A model generated the notes under the pieces. The model searched no databases. It saw nothing but the letters and a program-made list of their open reading frames with translations, and was not told the DNA's origin. This document shows, piece by piece, positions 1-7,336 of a stretch of 14,788 nucleotides of DNA (position 1 is the first letter of the stretch; each line of letters begins with the position of its first letter). This DNA comes from Ruminococcus sp. (lineage in GTDB: Bacteria; Bacillota; Clostridia; Oscillospirales; Acutalibacteraceae): contig JAFVVB010000198.1 of NCBI GenBank assembly GCA_017502425.1, forward strand, positions 1 through 14,788, written 5' to 3'. The translations under genes were made by a program, and so were the position numbers.

Positions 1-1
1 A

Positions 2-136
2 GCTACTACAAGTAATCTTTCCTATGTTGATAAGACTTCTAAAAAGGGCACAACCTACACATACACTATCCGCGCATATTCAGGCAAAACCATGAGTTCA
101 TACTTAAGCGGTAAAAGCTGTAAAGACAGCCATTGA
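2..136 (+). CDS. C-terminal end of a secreted repeat-domain protein (partial)
   Basis: The last 44 codons of a gene that begins before the window are open from base 2 and end at a TGA at 134-136. The residues end in a pattern such as GTTYTYTIRAYSGK followed by SYLSG, which resembles the closing strands of fibronectin type III or Ig-like beta-sandwich domains common at the ends of Ruminococcus surface proteins. No sorting motif (LPxTG), dockerin or membrane segment is visible in this tail. A strong terminator follows 29 bases later, so this is the last gene of its unit. The fold assignment rests on a short piece and is tentative; the reading frame and stop are clear. Confidence 0.6.
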   Translation, partial: ATTSNLSYVDKTSKKGTTYTYTIRAYSGKTMSSYLSGKSCKDSH

Positions 137-165
137 TGGTAGCTTTAAAATAACTTAATAGTTTT

Positions 166-208
166 AAAGGGTTATCTCACAAATAGGTGGGATAGCCCTT
201 TTCTTTTT
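166..208 (+). terminator. Rho-independent terminator of the partial upstream gene
   Basis: A 15-bp stem (166-180 with 187-201, two G-T wobbles) closes a 6-base loop and is followed by TTCTTTTTG. It ends the partial gene at 2-136. The T tract runs almost directly into the -35 region of the next promoter. Confidence 0.85.
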
Positions 209-209
209 G

Positions 210-238
210 TTGTAATTTGATGTAAACTGGGGTATAAT
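210..238 (+). promoter_or_regulatory. Sigma-A type promoter for the cardiolipin synthase gene
   Basis: TTGTAA (210-215) and a perfect TATAAT (233-238) are separated by 17 bases. Transcription should begin near base 245, which argues against the upstream TTG at 244 as the start codon and for an ATG at 283 or 295. Confidence 0.65.
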
Positions 239-294
239 GTCTTTTGTGTGAATACATTTATTGCAATAAAAATAAACTGATTATGGTGAGAAAT

Positions 295-1821
295 ATGTTC
301 AGAAAAATTTTGGCATCACGATTTTTTATTGGTGCCCTTTGCATAGTGGTAGAGTTTTCTATCATCATTTCGCTAGTCATATGGCTTAATGATATGTATC
401 AATTTTTGTCTGTGCTGATGTGGGGATTTTATATTATCACACTTTTATACATATTAAACCGAGATGAAATCGTTGAAAACAAACTGCCTTGGCTGGTTAT
501 TATGTTACTACTGCCTGTGCTCGGAGCTTTTGTGTTCTTCCTTTTATCAAGTAACAACGCCAGTAAAAAGGACTACGAAAGATTTTCTGCTTCTGCACAT
601 AAAATCAAACCGCATATGCACCAGACTGATAACTTAGATAAGCTAAAAGAGCAAGATACCGATGCGTATGCTCAGGCAAGGTATCTGTACGAATGTGCTA
701 AAATGCCTGTTTTTGATAAATCGAAGACCACTTACTATCCGATTGGTGAAGATTTTCACGCTGATTTACTAAGTGAGCTTAAAGAGGCAGAAGACTTCAT
801 TTTCATGGAGTATTTCATTATTCAACAAGGCGTTATGTGGGATTCTATCCACGAAGTGCTCGTAGATAAAGCTAAAAGAGGTGTTAAGGTGTGCGTGATG
901 TACGATGATTTAGGATGCATTGCAACCCTTGACAGCAGATACTACGAAGTGCTCAGAAAAGAGGGTATTGAGTGCACACCGTGTAATAAATTCAAGCCGA
1001 TTTTATCCCATATTCATAACAACCGTGACCATAGAAAAATCACGGTTATAGACGGAAAAGTCGGTTTTACGGGTGGTATCAATTTAGCTGATGAGTACAT
1101 CAACGCATACGTAAAGCACGGCCACTGGAAGGACACCGCAGTGAAAATCGAGGGCGAAGCAGTAAAGAATCTCACAGCACTTTTCATTTCTTTATGGAAT
1201 ATGCAGCAGGAAGTAAAACCGATTGAGCCATCAAAGTATTTAAGCGTAACAAAAGGCGGCGACAACGGCAAAGGCTACGTTATTCCTTTTGGTGATTCTC
1301 CTAGTCCTATCGATACCGTTGATATTGGTAAGAATGTGTATATGAATCTGCTTAACTTAAGCAGAGATTACATATATATCACTACTCCGTACTTAATCTG
1401 TGACCGTGAGTTACTAAACGCTATGTGTAACGCAGCGTTAAGAGGTGTTGACGTACGGCTAATCACTCCTCACATTCCTGATAAAAAAGCGGTATTCGCT
1501 ATGACACGCTCCAACTATAAAAAGCTCATCGACAGCGGTGTCAAGGTGTACGAATACACTCCGGGATTTATCCACGCAAAGAGCTTTGTTAGTGATGATA
1601 AATTCGCCGTGTGCGGTACTATAAACCTTGATTATCGTTCTTTGGTGCACCACTTTGAGTGTGGTGCGTGGATGTACAACACCGAGAGCATAATCGATAT
1701 GAAAGAAGACTTTTTAGATACTGTTTCTAAGTCCCAGCTTATCTCTAAGCGTCAGGCTACTTTCAGCTTTTTTGACAGATTATTCGCAGAGATTATGAAG
1801 GTGTTCTCTCCGATGCTGTAA
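295..1821 (+). CDS. cls: Cardiolipin synthase, phospholipase D family
   Basis: This membrane enzyme joins two phosphatidylglycerol molecules to give cardiolipin and glycerol. The N-terminus has three hydrophobic segments (about residues 10-31, 36-55 and 64-84), then two PLD domains. Both HKD motifs are intact: HRKITVID at residues 246-253 and HAKSFVSD at 427-434, each followed by the usual GGINL or GTINLD stretch. At 508 residues it has the normal length for bacterial Cls. I chose ATG 295 because GGTGAG lies four bases before it; ATG 283 is a possible alternative, and the longer TTG-started frame would begin at the inferred transcription start. The gene stands alone between its own promoter and a hairpin at 1842-1867. 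Other PLD-family enzymes are possible but the membrane N-terminus and HKD spacing fit Cls well. Confidence 0.93.
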   Translation: MFRKILASRFFIGALCIVVEFSIIISLVIWLNDMYQFLSVLMWGFYIITLLYILNRDEIVENKLPWLVIMLLLPVLGAFVFFLLSSNNASKKDYERFSASAHKIKPHMHQTDNLDKLKEQDTDAYAQARYLYECAKMPVFDKSKTTYYPIGEDFHADLLSELKEAEDFIFMEYFIIQQGVMWDSIHEVLVDKAKRGVKVCVMYDDLGCIATLDSRYYEVLRKEGIECTPCNKFKPILSHIHNNRDHRKITVIDGKVGFTGGINLADEYINAYVKHGHWKDTAVKIEGEAVKNLTALFISLWNMQQEVKPIEPSKYLSVTKGGDNGKGYVIPFGDSPSPIDTVDIGKNVYMNLLNLSRDYIYITTPYLICDRELLNAMCNAALRGVDVRLITPHIPDKKAVFAMTRSNYKKLIDSGVKVYEYTPGFIHAKSFVSDDKFAVCGTINLDYRSLVHHFECGAWMYNTESIIDMKEDFLDTVSKSQLISKRQATFSFFDRLFAEIMKVFSPML

Positions 1822-1841
1822 AATCATATAATGAACATAAA

Positions 1842-1867
1842 AAAGGCACTCGTAAATGAGTGCCTTT
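1842..1867. terminator. Bidirectional terminator between cls and the dockerin protein gene
   Basis: A perfect 10-bp stem (1842-1851 with 1858-1867) has a 6-base loop. On the minus strand it is followed by a run of six T (A run at 1839-1844), making it a good terminator for the minus-strand gene; on the plus strand the T tract is short, so it serves cls less well. Confidence 0.8.
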
Positions 1868-1900
1868 AGTGTTATTCAAAACATTTGAGGAATACTAGTA

Positions 1901-3316
1901 TCAGTATCCAAGACCAAACGCAAGTGCTTCAGGGAAGTAAAGTGCCCAGAACATCTCGTTATGAGTAGCGTCGTTATCTACTACGGTAGTCATAAGCTGT
2001 GATGGATAGCCTTTCTTTTCCATCCAACCCTGCATAGCTACTGCGTAAGGGTAGAGCTCCTGCTCTAAAGAATCCTTAGGTGAGTTGCCGTTGAAGAAGT
2101 AGATTCTAGGAAGTTTATCGGTTTTTGAGAAATCAAATTTTGAAAGGTATGTGTTCCATGTAGCTTCGCTGTAAAGCAAGAACGCAGGGGAGATAGCACC
2201 GATGAAGCTGAATTTATCCATATGCTCCATACCGATGTAGAATGACTCGATACCGCCTGATGATGAGCCTGCGATACCACGGTGGGAGTTAGTGTTGTAG
2301 TTTGCGTCAACGTAAGGAATGACTTTTTCTACCACAAAGTCAGCGTATGCTTTTCCGGTACCGTTTTTGAAACCACCGCTGTTATAAGAAGGTACAACGT
2401 CGCCGATATCAGGGGTGAGTTCTGAGTCACGTTTAGCGTTAGCGTTATCAATACCTACTACGATAAGACCGTCACCGCCGTTTTGCATATAAGAAAGAAC
2501 AGTTTCGTCAACTTCCCATTCGTACTGTGAGCAGTGCTCGTCGTTACCAAAAAGGTTCTGGCCGTCAGTCATATAAAGTACTGAGTATTTTTTATCTTTA
2601 TCGCTTGCGTCATAACCTACCGGTGTCCAGATAGTGATGCGTTTATTATATCCTTTGCTGTATTCGAGGTTAACCTGCTTGATAGTGCCCTCGTTTTCCT
2701 GACCGTATGGGTAGAGAGCAGCGACGAATTTAGAGTTCTTAATACCGCTTATAAAGTAGCCTGAGTTAGCTACGGTGAGTGGAGTGTCGGTAGTCTGGGC
2801 GGTGCCGTTAGAGAAAATAACACGGTCGTACTTTGAAGTATCTGCTGTGAATTTATACACAGTTTCACCGTAGGTGTTAGTAGTGCCTAAGGTGAGTTCT
2901 TCACCAGGCCACGTTACTACGCTTTCACCGCTTTTGCTGTTATAGATGTATACGTAGCAGGTTTTCCATTTGCGGTTATTAGTGAAATAAAAATCAATTA
3001 CAGGGTCAACTTTATTCATAGTATCGTTTTCCTTCTGTACAGGGAATTTATCGATAATGCTTGCAACAAACTGCTGAATCTGTGTCGCGTCTAAAATGGT
3101 GACATTACCGTCGCCATCAACATCGGATTTAGCGTTTTCATCGATAGGTGCTAAATCAGCGACGTACTGCTGAATCAAGGTAGCGTCAAGAACGCTTACG
3201 TTGCCATCTAAGTCGACGTCACCGTATAGCGGTGTGTTTGACGCAAACGTAGGAACAACCAACGATGATAGAAGAATCAAAGCGGAAAGCATGATAGAAA
3301 TAACGGTTTTACGCAT
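1901..3316 (-). CDS. Secreted dockerin - CBM26-like - putative esterase protein
   Basis: This 471-residue secreted protein appears to plug into a cell-surface cohesin scaffold and act on a starch-associated substrate. A signal peptide (residues 1-25, ending PTFA) is followed by an N-terminal type I dockerin (about 31-88) with two near-identical calcium loops, GDVDLDGN and SDVDGDGN, each leading into a LDAT.IQQ helix. Residues 106-190 resemble CBM26 starch-binding modules (aromatic WPGEE and VIFSNGTAQTTD patterns). Residues about 212-471 are an alpha/beta-hydrolase of the putative esterase (EstD/Fes, CE1-like) type: the GxSxG elbow is GSSSG with nucleophile Ser352, and His452 near the end is the likely catalytic His. 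ATG 3316 was chosen over the longer frame because GGAGG sits eight bases upstream and the signal peptide starts there. The true substrate (acetyl, feruloyl or other ester) cannot be told. Confidence 0.85.
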   Translation of the reverse strand: MRKTVISIMLSALILLSSLVVPTFASNTPLYGDVDLDGNVSVLDATLIQQYVADLAPIDENAKSDVDGDGNVTILDATQIQQFVASIIDKFPVQKENDTMNKVDPVIDFYFTNNRKWKTCYVYIYNSKSGESVVTWPGEELTLGTTNTYGETVYKFTADTSKYDRVIFSNGTAQTTDTPLTVANSGYFISGIKNSKFVAALYPYGQENEGTIKQVNLEYSKGYNKRITIWTPVGYDASDKDKKYSVLYMTDGQNLFGNDEHCSQYEWEVDETVLSYMQNGGDGLIVVGIDNANAKRDSELTPDIGDVVPSYNSGGFKNGTGKAYADFVVEKVIPYVDANYNTNSHRGIAGSSSGGIESFYIGMEHMDKFSFIGAISPAFLLYSEATWNTYLSKFDFSKTDKLPRIYFFNGNSPKDSLEQELYPYAVAMQGWMEKKGYPSQLMTTVVDNDATHNEMFWALYFPEALAFGLGY

Positions 3317-3358
3317 GATAAATACCTCCGGAATCGGGATTTTTATATTTACATTCAA

Positions 3359-3387
3359 ATTGTAACATCAAGAGAGCCTATATTCAA
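3359..3387 (-). promoter_or_regulatory. Sigma-A promoter for the dockerin protein gene
   Basis: Read on the minus strand, TTGAAT (3387-3382) and TACAAT (3364-3359) are 17 bases apart, with TGT immediately before the -10 (extended -10). The start codon lies about 42 bases downstream of the -10. Confidence 0.65.
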
Positions 3388-3429
3388 GTAGGAATTGAGA
3401 TTTTTACTTATAGTTTCATATAATCCGTG

Positions 3430-3459
3430 TTGACAATATACTACAATATTTGATATAAT
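3430..3459 (+). promoter_or_regulatory. Near-consensus promoter of the membrane protein / PP2C / LDT operon
   Basis: A perfect TTGACA (3430-3435) and perfect TATAAT (3454-3459) are 18 bases apart, with an extended -10 TGA at 3451-3453. It is the best-matching promoter in the window and predicts a leader of about 54 bases. Confidence 0.85.
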
Positions 3460-3519
3460 TTCATATGTATAAATGGGATAATAGGGTTATTTTTAAATAT
3501 CAGGATTAAAAGGTGAAAA

Positions 3520-4470
3520 ATGGCTTTTTTTAATAAGAAAAAATTGAAGCTTTCTAAGTCAGAGCGTTTATACGAACCTGAAGAGGAAAGCGTGCTTTCT
3601 AAACTTACTAGATTTAATGTTTTCGTTATTATTGCGGTCGTTGCGGTGCTTGCTGTGGTGCTCGTTATTTTAGCGATGAATTTCGGTAATAACAGTTTAA
3701 AAGGCTTTGTTAGTGCTTCGTCCAAAAGCTTTGATAGCGGTAGCTTTGACTACCATATCGAAGCCGGAATGAACGATAAGAAAATGATGGAGTACACGGG
3801 AAGTTTTGAGCTTGATTTAAGTGAAAAGACGATGAGCTCTTGCTACCACGCTGTGTACGAGGATTATGAGTACGACGCTGTACTTTTATCTGAAAACGAG
3901 GTTGCGTACCGAGGTAACTACTACGGTGGCAAGTGGAGCGTAGAAGACTACACTAACAAGGCGCTCGACTTCTACGATTTTTACACTGACTACCGAAAAT
4001 ACGAGTTCGACGCGGGTGCTGCTGTTCGTTTTACTGAGAAAACGAAGACTTATAGCGCTACGCAACTTGACATAGCGATTAACGATATCATCAGCGATCT
4101 TTCCACTCGTAGTTCTATGAAAAATATTTTGCACCAGCAGATTACTCAAAGCGGTGGCAATACTACCATTACTTATAATGTTGAGATGGATGACGTGTTC
4201 GATATTATAGTAAGTCACATCGGCTCTGCATACACAAGCGCTAACGAGTTCAGCAGTTTCAAAGAGAGAGTAGAAAAAAGCAAAGCTAACTTAGAAAAAG
4301 CTGAAACCGTGATTTCGTATACTACTGACTCTAAAGGTCACTTAACAGAAATTACTATCAATTATAAGGTTGATAGTCAGGAGTATTATATTAACGCTGA
4401 GCTTAGCAATTTCTCGAATGCTAAAGTAGAAATTCCTGATGGCTTTACTGAAGCGGCATCACTTGAATAA
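3520..4470 (+). CDS. Single-pass membrane protein of unknown function
   Basis: I do not recognise a family for this 316-residue protein. A basic cytoplasmic N-terminus (residues 1-31, rich in Lys and Ser) leads into one strong transmembrane helix (about 32-53, Val/Ile/Ala-rich), so residues 54-316 should lie outside the cell. The outer part is polar and rich in Tyr, Asp and Ser, has no lipobox and no obvious repeats, and alternates short beta-like stretches such as TTITYNVEMDD and LTEITINYKVD. AGGTGA lies three bases before ATG 3520. It is the first gene after a very strong promoter and is followed 38 bases later by a PP2C phosphatase and then an L,D-transpeptidase-like protein, so an envelope or envelope-signalling role is a reasonable guess only. 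Confidence 0.8.
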   Translation: MAFFNKKKLKLSKSERLYEPEEESVLSKLTRFNVFVIIAVVAVLAVVLVILAMNFGNNSLKGFVSASSKSFDSGSFDYHIEAGMNDKKMMEYTGSFELDLSEKTMSSCYHAVYEDYEYDAVLLSENEVAYRGNYYGGKWSVEDYTNKALDFYDFYTDYRKYEFDAGAAVRFTEKTKTYSATQLDIAINDIISDLSTRSSMKNILHQQITQSGGNTTITYNVEMDDVFDIIVSHIGSAYTSANEFSSFKERVEKSKANLEKAETVISYTTDSKGHLTEITINYKVDSQEYYINAELSNFSNAKVEIPDGFTEAASLE

Positions 4471-4508
4471 TAGTATTAACTTTATTTTATAAAAAGGAGG
4501 GGGAGAGC

Positions 4509-5264
4509 ATGAGAAGAACGTACTATATTGACTATGCGTGTGCGTGCACTTTAGGCAAAGTCAGAAAAAACAACGAAGATAACTTCTACTGTGATAAAAA
4601 TTACAGGCTCAACCCCGATTTACTTGAAGACGTGGTACTTTGCGGTAAAGTCCGCTCTACCGATAACGAGCTTTTTGCAGTGTTTGACGGTATGGGTGGC
4701 GAAGCGTGTGGTGAGGTAGCGTCGTTCATAGCTGCCCAGAATTGCTACGATTACTGTAAGGATAAAGACAGCTACGACGAGTATCTGTATGAACTCAGTA
4801 ACATATTGAACAAAAAAATAGTCGAAGAAACCAAGGCGCGATCGCAGGTGCTCATGGGCACTACCGCCGCTATGATTCAGTTTCATAAAAACGAGATTTA
4901 CATACTCAACGCTGGCGACAGCAGGATATATAAATTCACTAAGAATAAACTCGATTTGATATCCGAAGACCATGTGGTCGAGGGCTTTAACTCAAAAGCT
5001 CCGCTGACTAAATTCTTAGGCATACCTCAGGATGAGCTTTTACCATATATCGCTAAAGGTGCATATAAAAACGCAGATGTGTTCATACTGTGCACGGACG
5101 GTGTTTACGATATGGTGAAAGAAGAGCAGATGATTTCCCTTCTCAAGCAGAAAAAGAAGCTAAGTAAAATTGCTGAGGATATCATCGAACATGCTAAGAA
5201 AAACGGCGGTATAGATAATGCCACCGTAATACTGTGTAAAATTACTACTCAAAAAGCTAGTTGA
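4509..5264 (+). CDS. PP2C-family serine/threonine phosphatase
   Basis: This cytoplasmic metal-dependent phosphatase removes phosphate from Ser/Thr of target proteins. All core PP2C motifs are present: NNEDNF (residues 21-26), the metal Asp in FDGMGG (Asp60), GTTA (117-120), AGDSRIY (Asp137), the CTDGVYD metal site (Asp197) and GGIDNAT (Asp236). At 251 residues it is a minimal catalytic domain with no membrane or sensor part, like the PrpC/Stp phosphatases. Those are usually next to a PASTA kinase (PrkC), but no kinase is in this window. A strong AAGGAGG lies eight bases before ATG 4509. It is sandwiched between a membrane protein and an L,D-transpeptidase-like protein in one apparent operon, suggesting its targets concern the cell envelope. 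A residual 30-residue insertion after NEDNF (about 31-52) makes it slightly longer than usual there. Confidence 0.93.
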   Translation: MRRTYYIDYACACTLGKVRKNNEDNFYCDKNYRLNPDLLEDVVLCGKVRSTDNELFAVFDGMGGEACGEVASFIAAQNCYDYCKDKDSYDEYLYELSNILNKKIVEETKARSQVLMGTTAAMIQFHKNEIYILNAGDSRIYKFTKNKLDLISEDHVVEGFNSKAPLTKFLGIPQDELLPYIAKGAYKNADVFILCTDGVYDMVKEEQMISLLKQKKKLSKIAEDIIEHAKKNGGIDNATVILCKITTQKAS

Positions 5265-5278
5265 TAAGGAAGTTTTTT

Positions 5279-6211
5279 ATGGCATATAAAAACGATAGAA
5301 CCAAAAACAGAAGAAGATATAAATCACGTTACCGCAGTGCTCATAACTATAAGCAGAAACGTTCAGCGTCCCAGACTAAAGCGGCGGTGCTTGTGAGTGT
5401 GATGACATTCGTAGTGATTGCGTCTTTGATAGTGGTGTTCACTTTCGGTGACAGCATCTACCATTCGCTTGATAAAAAATTAAGCGACATTACCGCTACC
5501 GAGAAGGTAACCGAGGCTACTGAAAAACCTACCGTAAAGCCTACTCAAAAACCTACACAGCCTCCTACCGAGCCACCTACACTACCCCCTGTTGAGCAGG
5601 ACGCTCAGTTTATGTCGTTGCTTAAGAAGAATAACTTAGAGGTTGAGAATATCGCAGGTAGCCAGATTATTTTCGTAGACGGTGACGAAACCACGCTTTC
5701 GTGCAAGGTTTACTGCTATGAAAAAGACGATGCTGGTGCGTATAAACTCGCACTCGGTCCGTTTGACGGATATATTGGCTCTTCGGGTATCAGCGAAACA
5801 GTAGGACCTCAAGACTATATCACACCAATCGGTGTGTTCAACATCGAGTACGCTTTCGGTACTAAAATGAATCCGGGATGCGGTGTTGAGTACACTCAGT
5901 TTGATGTTTACGACAGATGGGTTACTGACCCTGCGTCACTCAATTACAACAGATGGGTTGATGAAAACGTAACCGAGGATTGGTCAACATCTCAGTGGCT
6001 GTACGAATACACGCTGACTTATCCTCACGCTGTGGTATTTGACTACAACCGCTCTCCGGTTGATAAAACCAAAGGCTGTGCTAAATTCTTGCATGTATCA
6101 GACGGCCCTACTAAGGGTGGTGTCGGTATCAGCGAGACCGATATATGCTCGATTATGTACTGGTTGAATGCTTCTAAACTTCCACAGATTGCTATCGCTA
6201 AAGCTAACTGA
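5279..6211 (+). CDS. Membrane-anchored L,D-transpeptidase-like (YkuD/ErfK family) protein with altered active site
   Basis: L,D-transpeptidases cross-link or modify peptidoglycan outside the membrane. The 310-residue protein has a very basic cytoplasmic N-terminus (residues 1-34), one transmembrane helix (about 36-57), a Thr/Pro-rich wall linker (about 81-105) and a YkuD-like catalytic region to the end, with GPQDYITPIG and DYNRSP features typical of the clostridial COG3786-like branch. In that branch the pattern is, from memory, KGSAIFLH then PTAGCV, with His and Cys catalytic. Here the corresponding stretches are KGCAKFLH (His272) and PTKGGV, so the catalytic Cys position is Gly281, while a Cys (267) appears in place of the Ser. 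ATG 5279 is chosen because AAGGAAG lies six bases upstream; the TTG at 5261 would lack a site. It begins 14 bases after the PP2C gene, so the two are cotranscribed. It may be inactive, or use the moved Cys. Confidence 0.82.
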   Translation: MAYKNDRTKNRRRYKSRYRSAHNYKQKRSASQTKAAVLVSVMTFVVIASLIVVFTFGDSIYHSLDKKLSDITATEKVTEATEKPTVKPTQKPTQPPTEPPTLPPVEQDAQFMSLLKKNNLEVENIAGSQIIFVDGDETTLSCKVYCYEKDDAGAYKLALGPFDGYIGSSGISETVGPQDYITPIGVFNIEYAFGTKMNPGCGVEYTQFDVYDRWVTDPASLNYNRWVDENVTEDWSTSQWLYEYTLTYPHAVVFDYNRSPVDKTKGCAKFLHVSDGPTKGGVGISETDICSIMYWLNASKLPQIAIAKAN

Positions 6212-6215
6212 ATAT

Positions 6216-6253
6216 AAAAAACGGGTCTGTACATAAAGCGTACAGACCCTTTT
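6216..6253. terminator. Bidirectional terminator between the LDT-like and EamA genes
   Basis: A perfect 10-bp stem (6223-6232 with 6240-6249) encloses a 7-base loop. TTTT follows on the plus strand and six A precede it (6216-6221), giving a T run on the minus strand, so it can end both convergent genes. Confidence 0.88.
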
Positions 6254-6254
6254 C

Positions 6255-7172
6255 TTATGTTTTGATTTTTTTACTTGGTAGCTGTGCTAATACGATAGCA
6301 AGGAACATAATAACGCAACCTGTAATCTCGATAAATGAGAGTGATTTGCCCATCAGTACCCATCCGCCCAGTGCCGCAAATACTGACTCTAAACTCATTA
6401 AAATGGAAGCGACGGTAGGATTACTAGAATATTTCTGGCCGATTATCTGGAGGGTGTATCCCACACCTGATGAAACGACACCTAAGTATAATAAGTATTT
6501 AAAAGCGCTCATAATGCTTTCTGTGTCAGGTCTTTCAAATACAAGCATCAGCACAAGTGACAAAACGCCACATGTGAAAAACTGTATAGCAGAGAGCTTT
6601 ATAGGGTCAACCCTTTCTATGAAGTGGTCAACACACAGTATCTGGAACGAAAATGATAGTGCACAGCATAGTACAACAAGGTCGCCTAAGTATATGCCCG
6701 ATAGTCCTAAGCTTCCGCATAAAAGATACAGTCCTAAAGTAGCGATAGCTACGCTTATCCATACGTTTATAGAAACTCTGCGTTTGAAGAACAGTCCGCA
6801 CAGCGGTACTAAAACAACGTATAAAGCGGTGATAAATCCGCTACGCGCGGATATAGCCGCATCGTCAGGATAAAGCGAAATACCGAATTGCTGAAGATTA
6901 GACGATACACATAGCAGTATACCGCACAGCACACCTGCTTTGATAACTAAATACCTGTCTTCTTTAGTTTTTTCGAGTATCGGTTTTTTAGCGACTTTTC
7001 GTGAAAAAATAATGAGTGGAATCAGCGCTATTGATGCTATGAATGAGCGCAGGGCGTTGACGGTGAAGGTGTCAACGTATTTAGCGGCTTGCTCCTGAGA
7101 TACAAAAGCCACACCCCACACAACAGCGGCGGTCAAAAGCGCAATATTAGCTAAAAATTTACGTTTGTTCAT
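6255..7172 (-). CDS. EamA-family (DMT superfamily) transporter
   Basis: This 305-residue inner-membrane protein has about ten hydrophobic helices arranged as two EamA repeats, the hallmark of drug/metabolite transporters. The N-terminus ALLTAAVVWGVAFVSQ and the second-half GYTLQIIGQKYS and LMSLESVFAALGGW stretches are typical family signatures. Such proteins export or take up amino acids, sugars or other metabolites; the substrate cannot be predicted from sequence. The length is normal. GGAGG lies five bases before ATG 7172, preceded by a clear promoter. The gene is single, convergent with the LDT-like gene and divergent from the GH3 gene. Confidence 0.9.
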   Translation of the reverse strand: MNKRKFLANIALLTAAVVWGVAFVSQEQAAKYVDTFTVNALRSFIASIALIPLIIFSRKVAKKPILEKTKEDRYLVIKAGVLCGILLCVSSNLQQFGISLYPDDAAISARSGFITALYVVLVPLCGLFFKRRVSINVWISVAIATLGLYLLCGSLGLSGIYLGDLVVLCCALSFSFQILCVDHFIERVDPIKLSAIQFFTCGVLSLVLMLVFERPDTESIMSAFKYLLYLGVVSSGVGYTLQIIGQKYSSNPTVASILMSLESVFAALGGWVLMGKSLSFIEITGCVIMFLAIVLAQLPSKKIKT

Positions 7173-7197
7173 ATATGCCTCCGATTTTACCTATTGA

Positions 7198-7226
7198 ATG
7201 ATATAATAAAAAGGCATTTATGTCAA
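7198..7226 (-). promoter_or_regulatory. Promoter of the EamA transporter gene
   Basis: On the minus strand TTGACA (7226-7221) and TATCAT (7203-7198) are 17 bases apart. The start codon lies 26 bases beyond the -10. Confidence 0.65.
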
Positions 7227-7244
7227 TATCTTGTAACACAGTAG

Positions 7245-7273
7245 TTGAAAACAGCAATATTTAGTGGTATAAT
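7245..7273 (+). promoter_or_regulatory. Promoter of the GH3 gene
   Basis: TTGAAA (7245-7250) and a perfect TATAAT (7268-7273) are 17 bases apart, with an extended -10 TGG at 7265-7267. It is divergent from the transporter promoter, the two -35 boxes being only 18 bases apart. An AT-rich palindromic stretch (ATATATATCTATATAT region, 7305-7320) lies in the leader. Confidence 0.75.
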
Positions 7274-7336
7274 AAAATCTATTGCGAAGTGAATTTTGAC
7301 TTTTAATATATATCTATATATCGTGTGGAGGATAAA

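Noticed and set aside
244..294. Longer cardiolipin synthase N-terminus from TTG at 244
   Set aside because: The inferred transcription start lies at about 245, no Shine-Dalgarno precedes it, and the added residues are not part of the family's membrane N-terminus.
6262..6873. Long plus-strand frame of 203 codons
   Set aside because: It lies wholly antisense to the EamA transporter gene, has no ribosome site and does not resemble a protein family.
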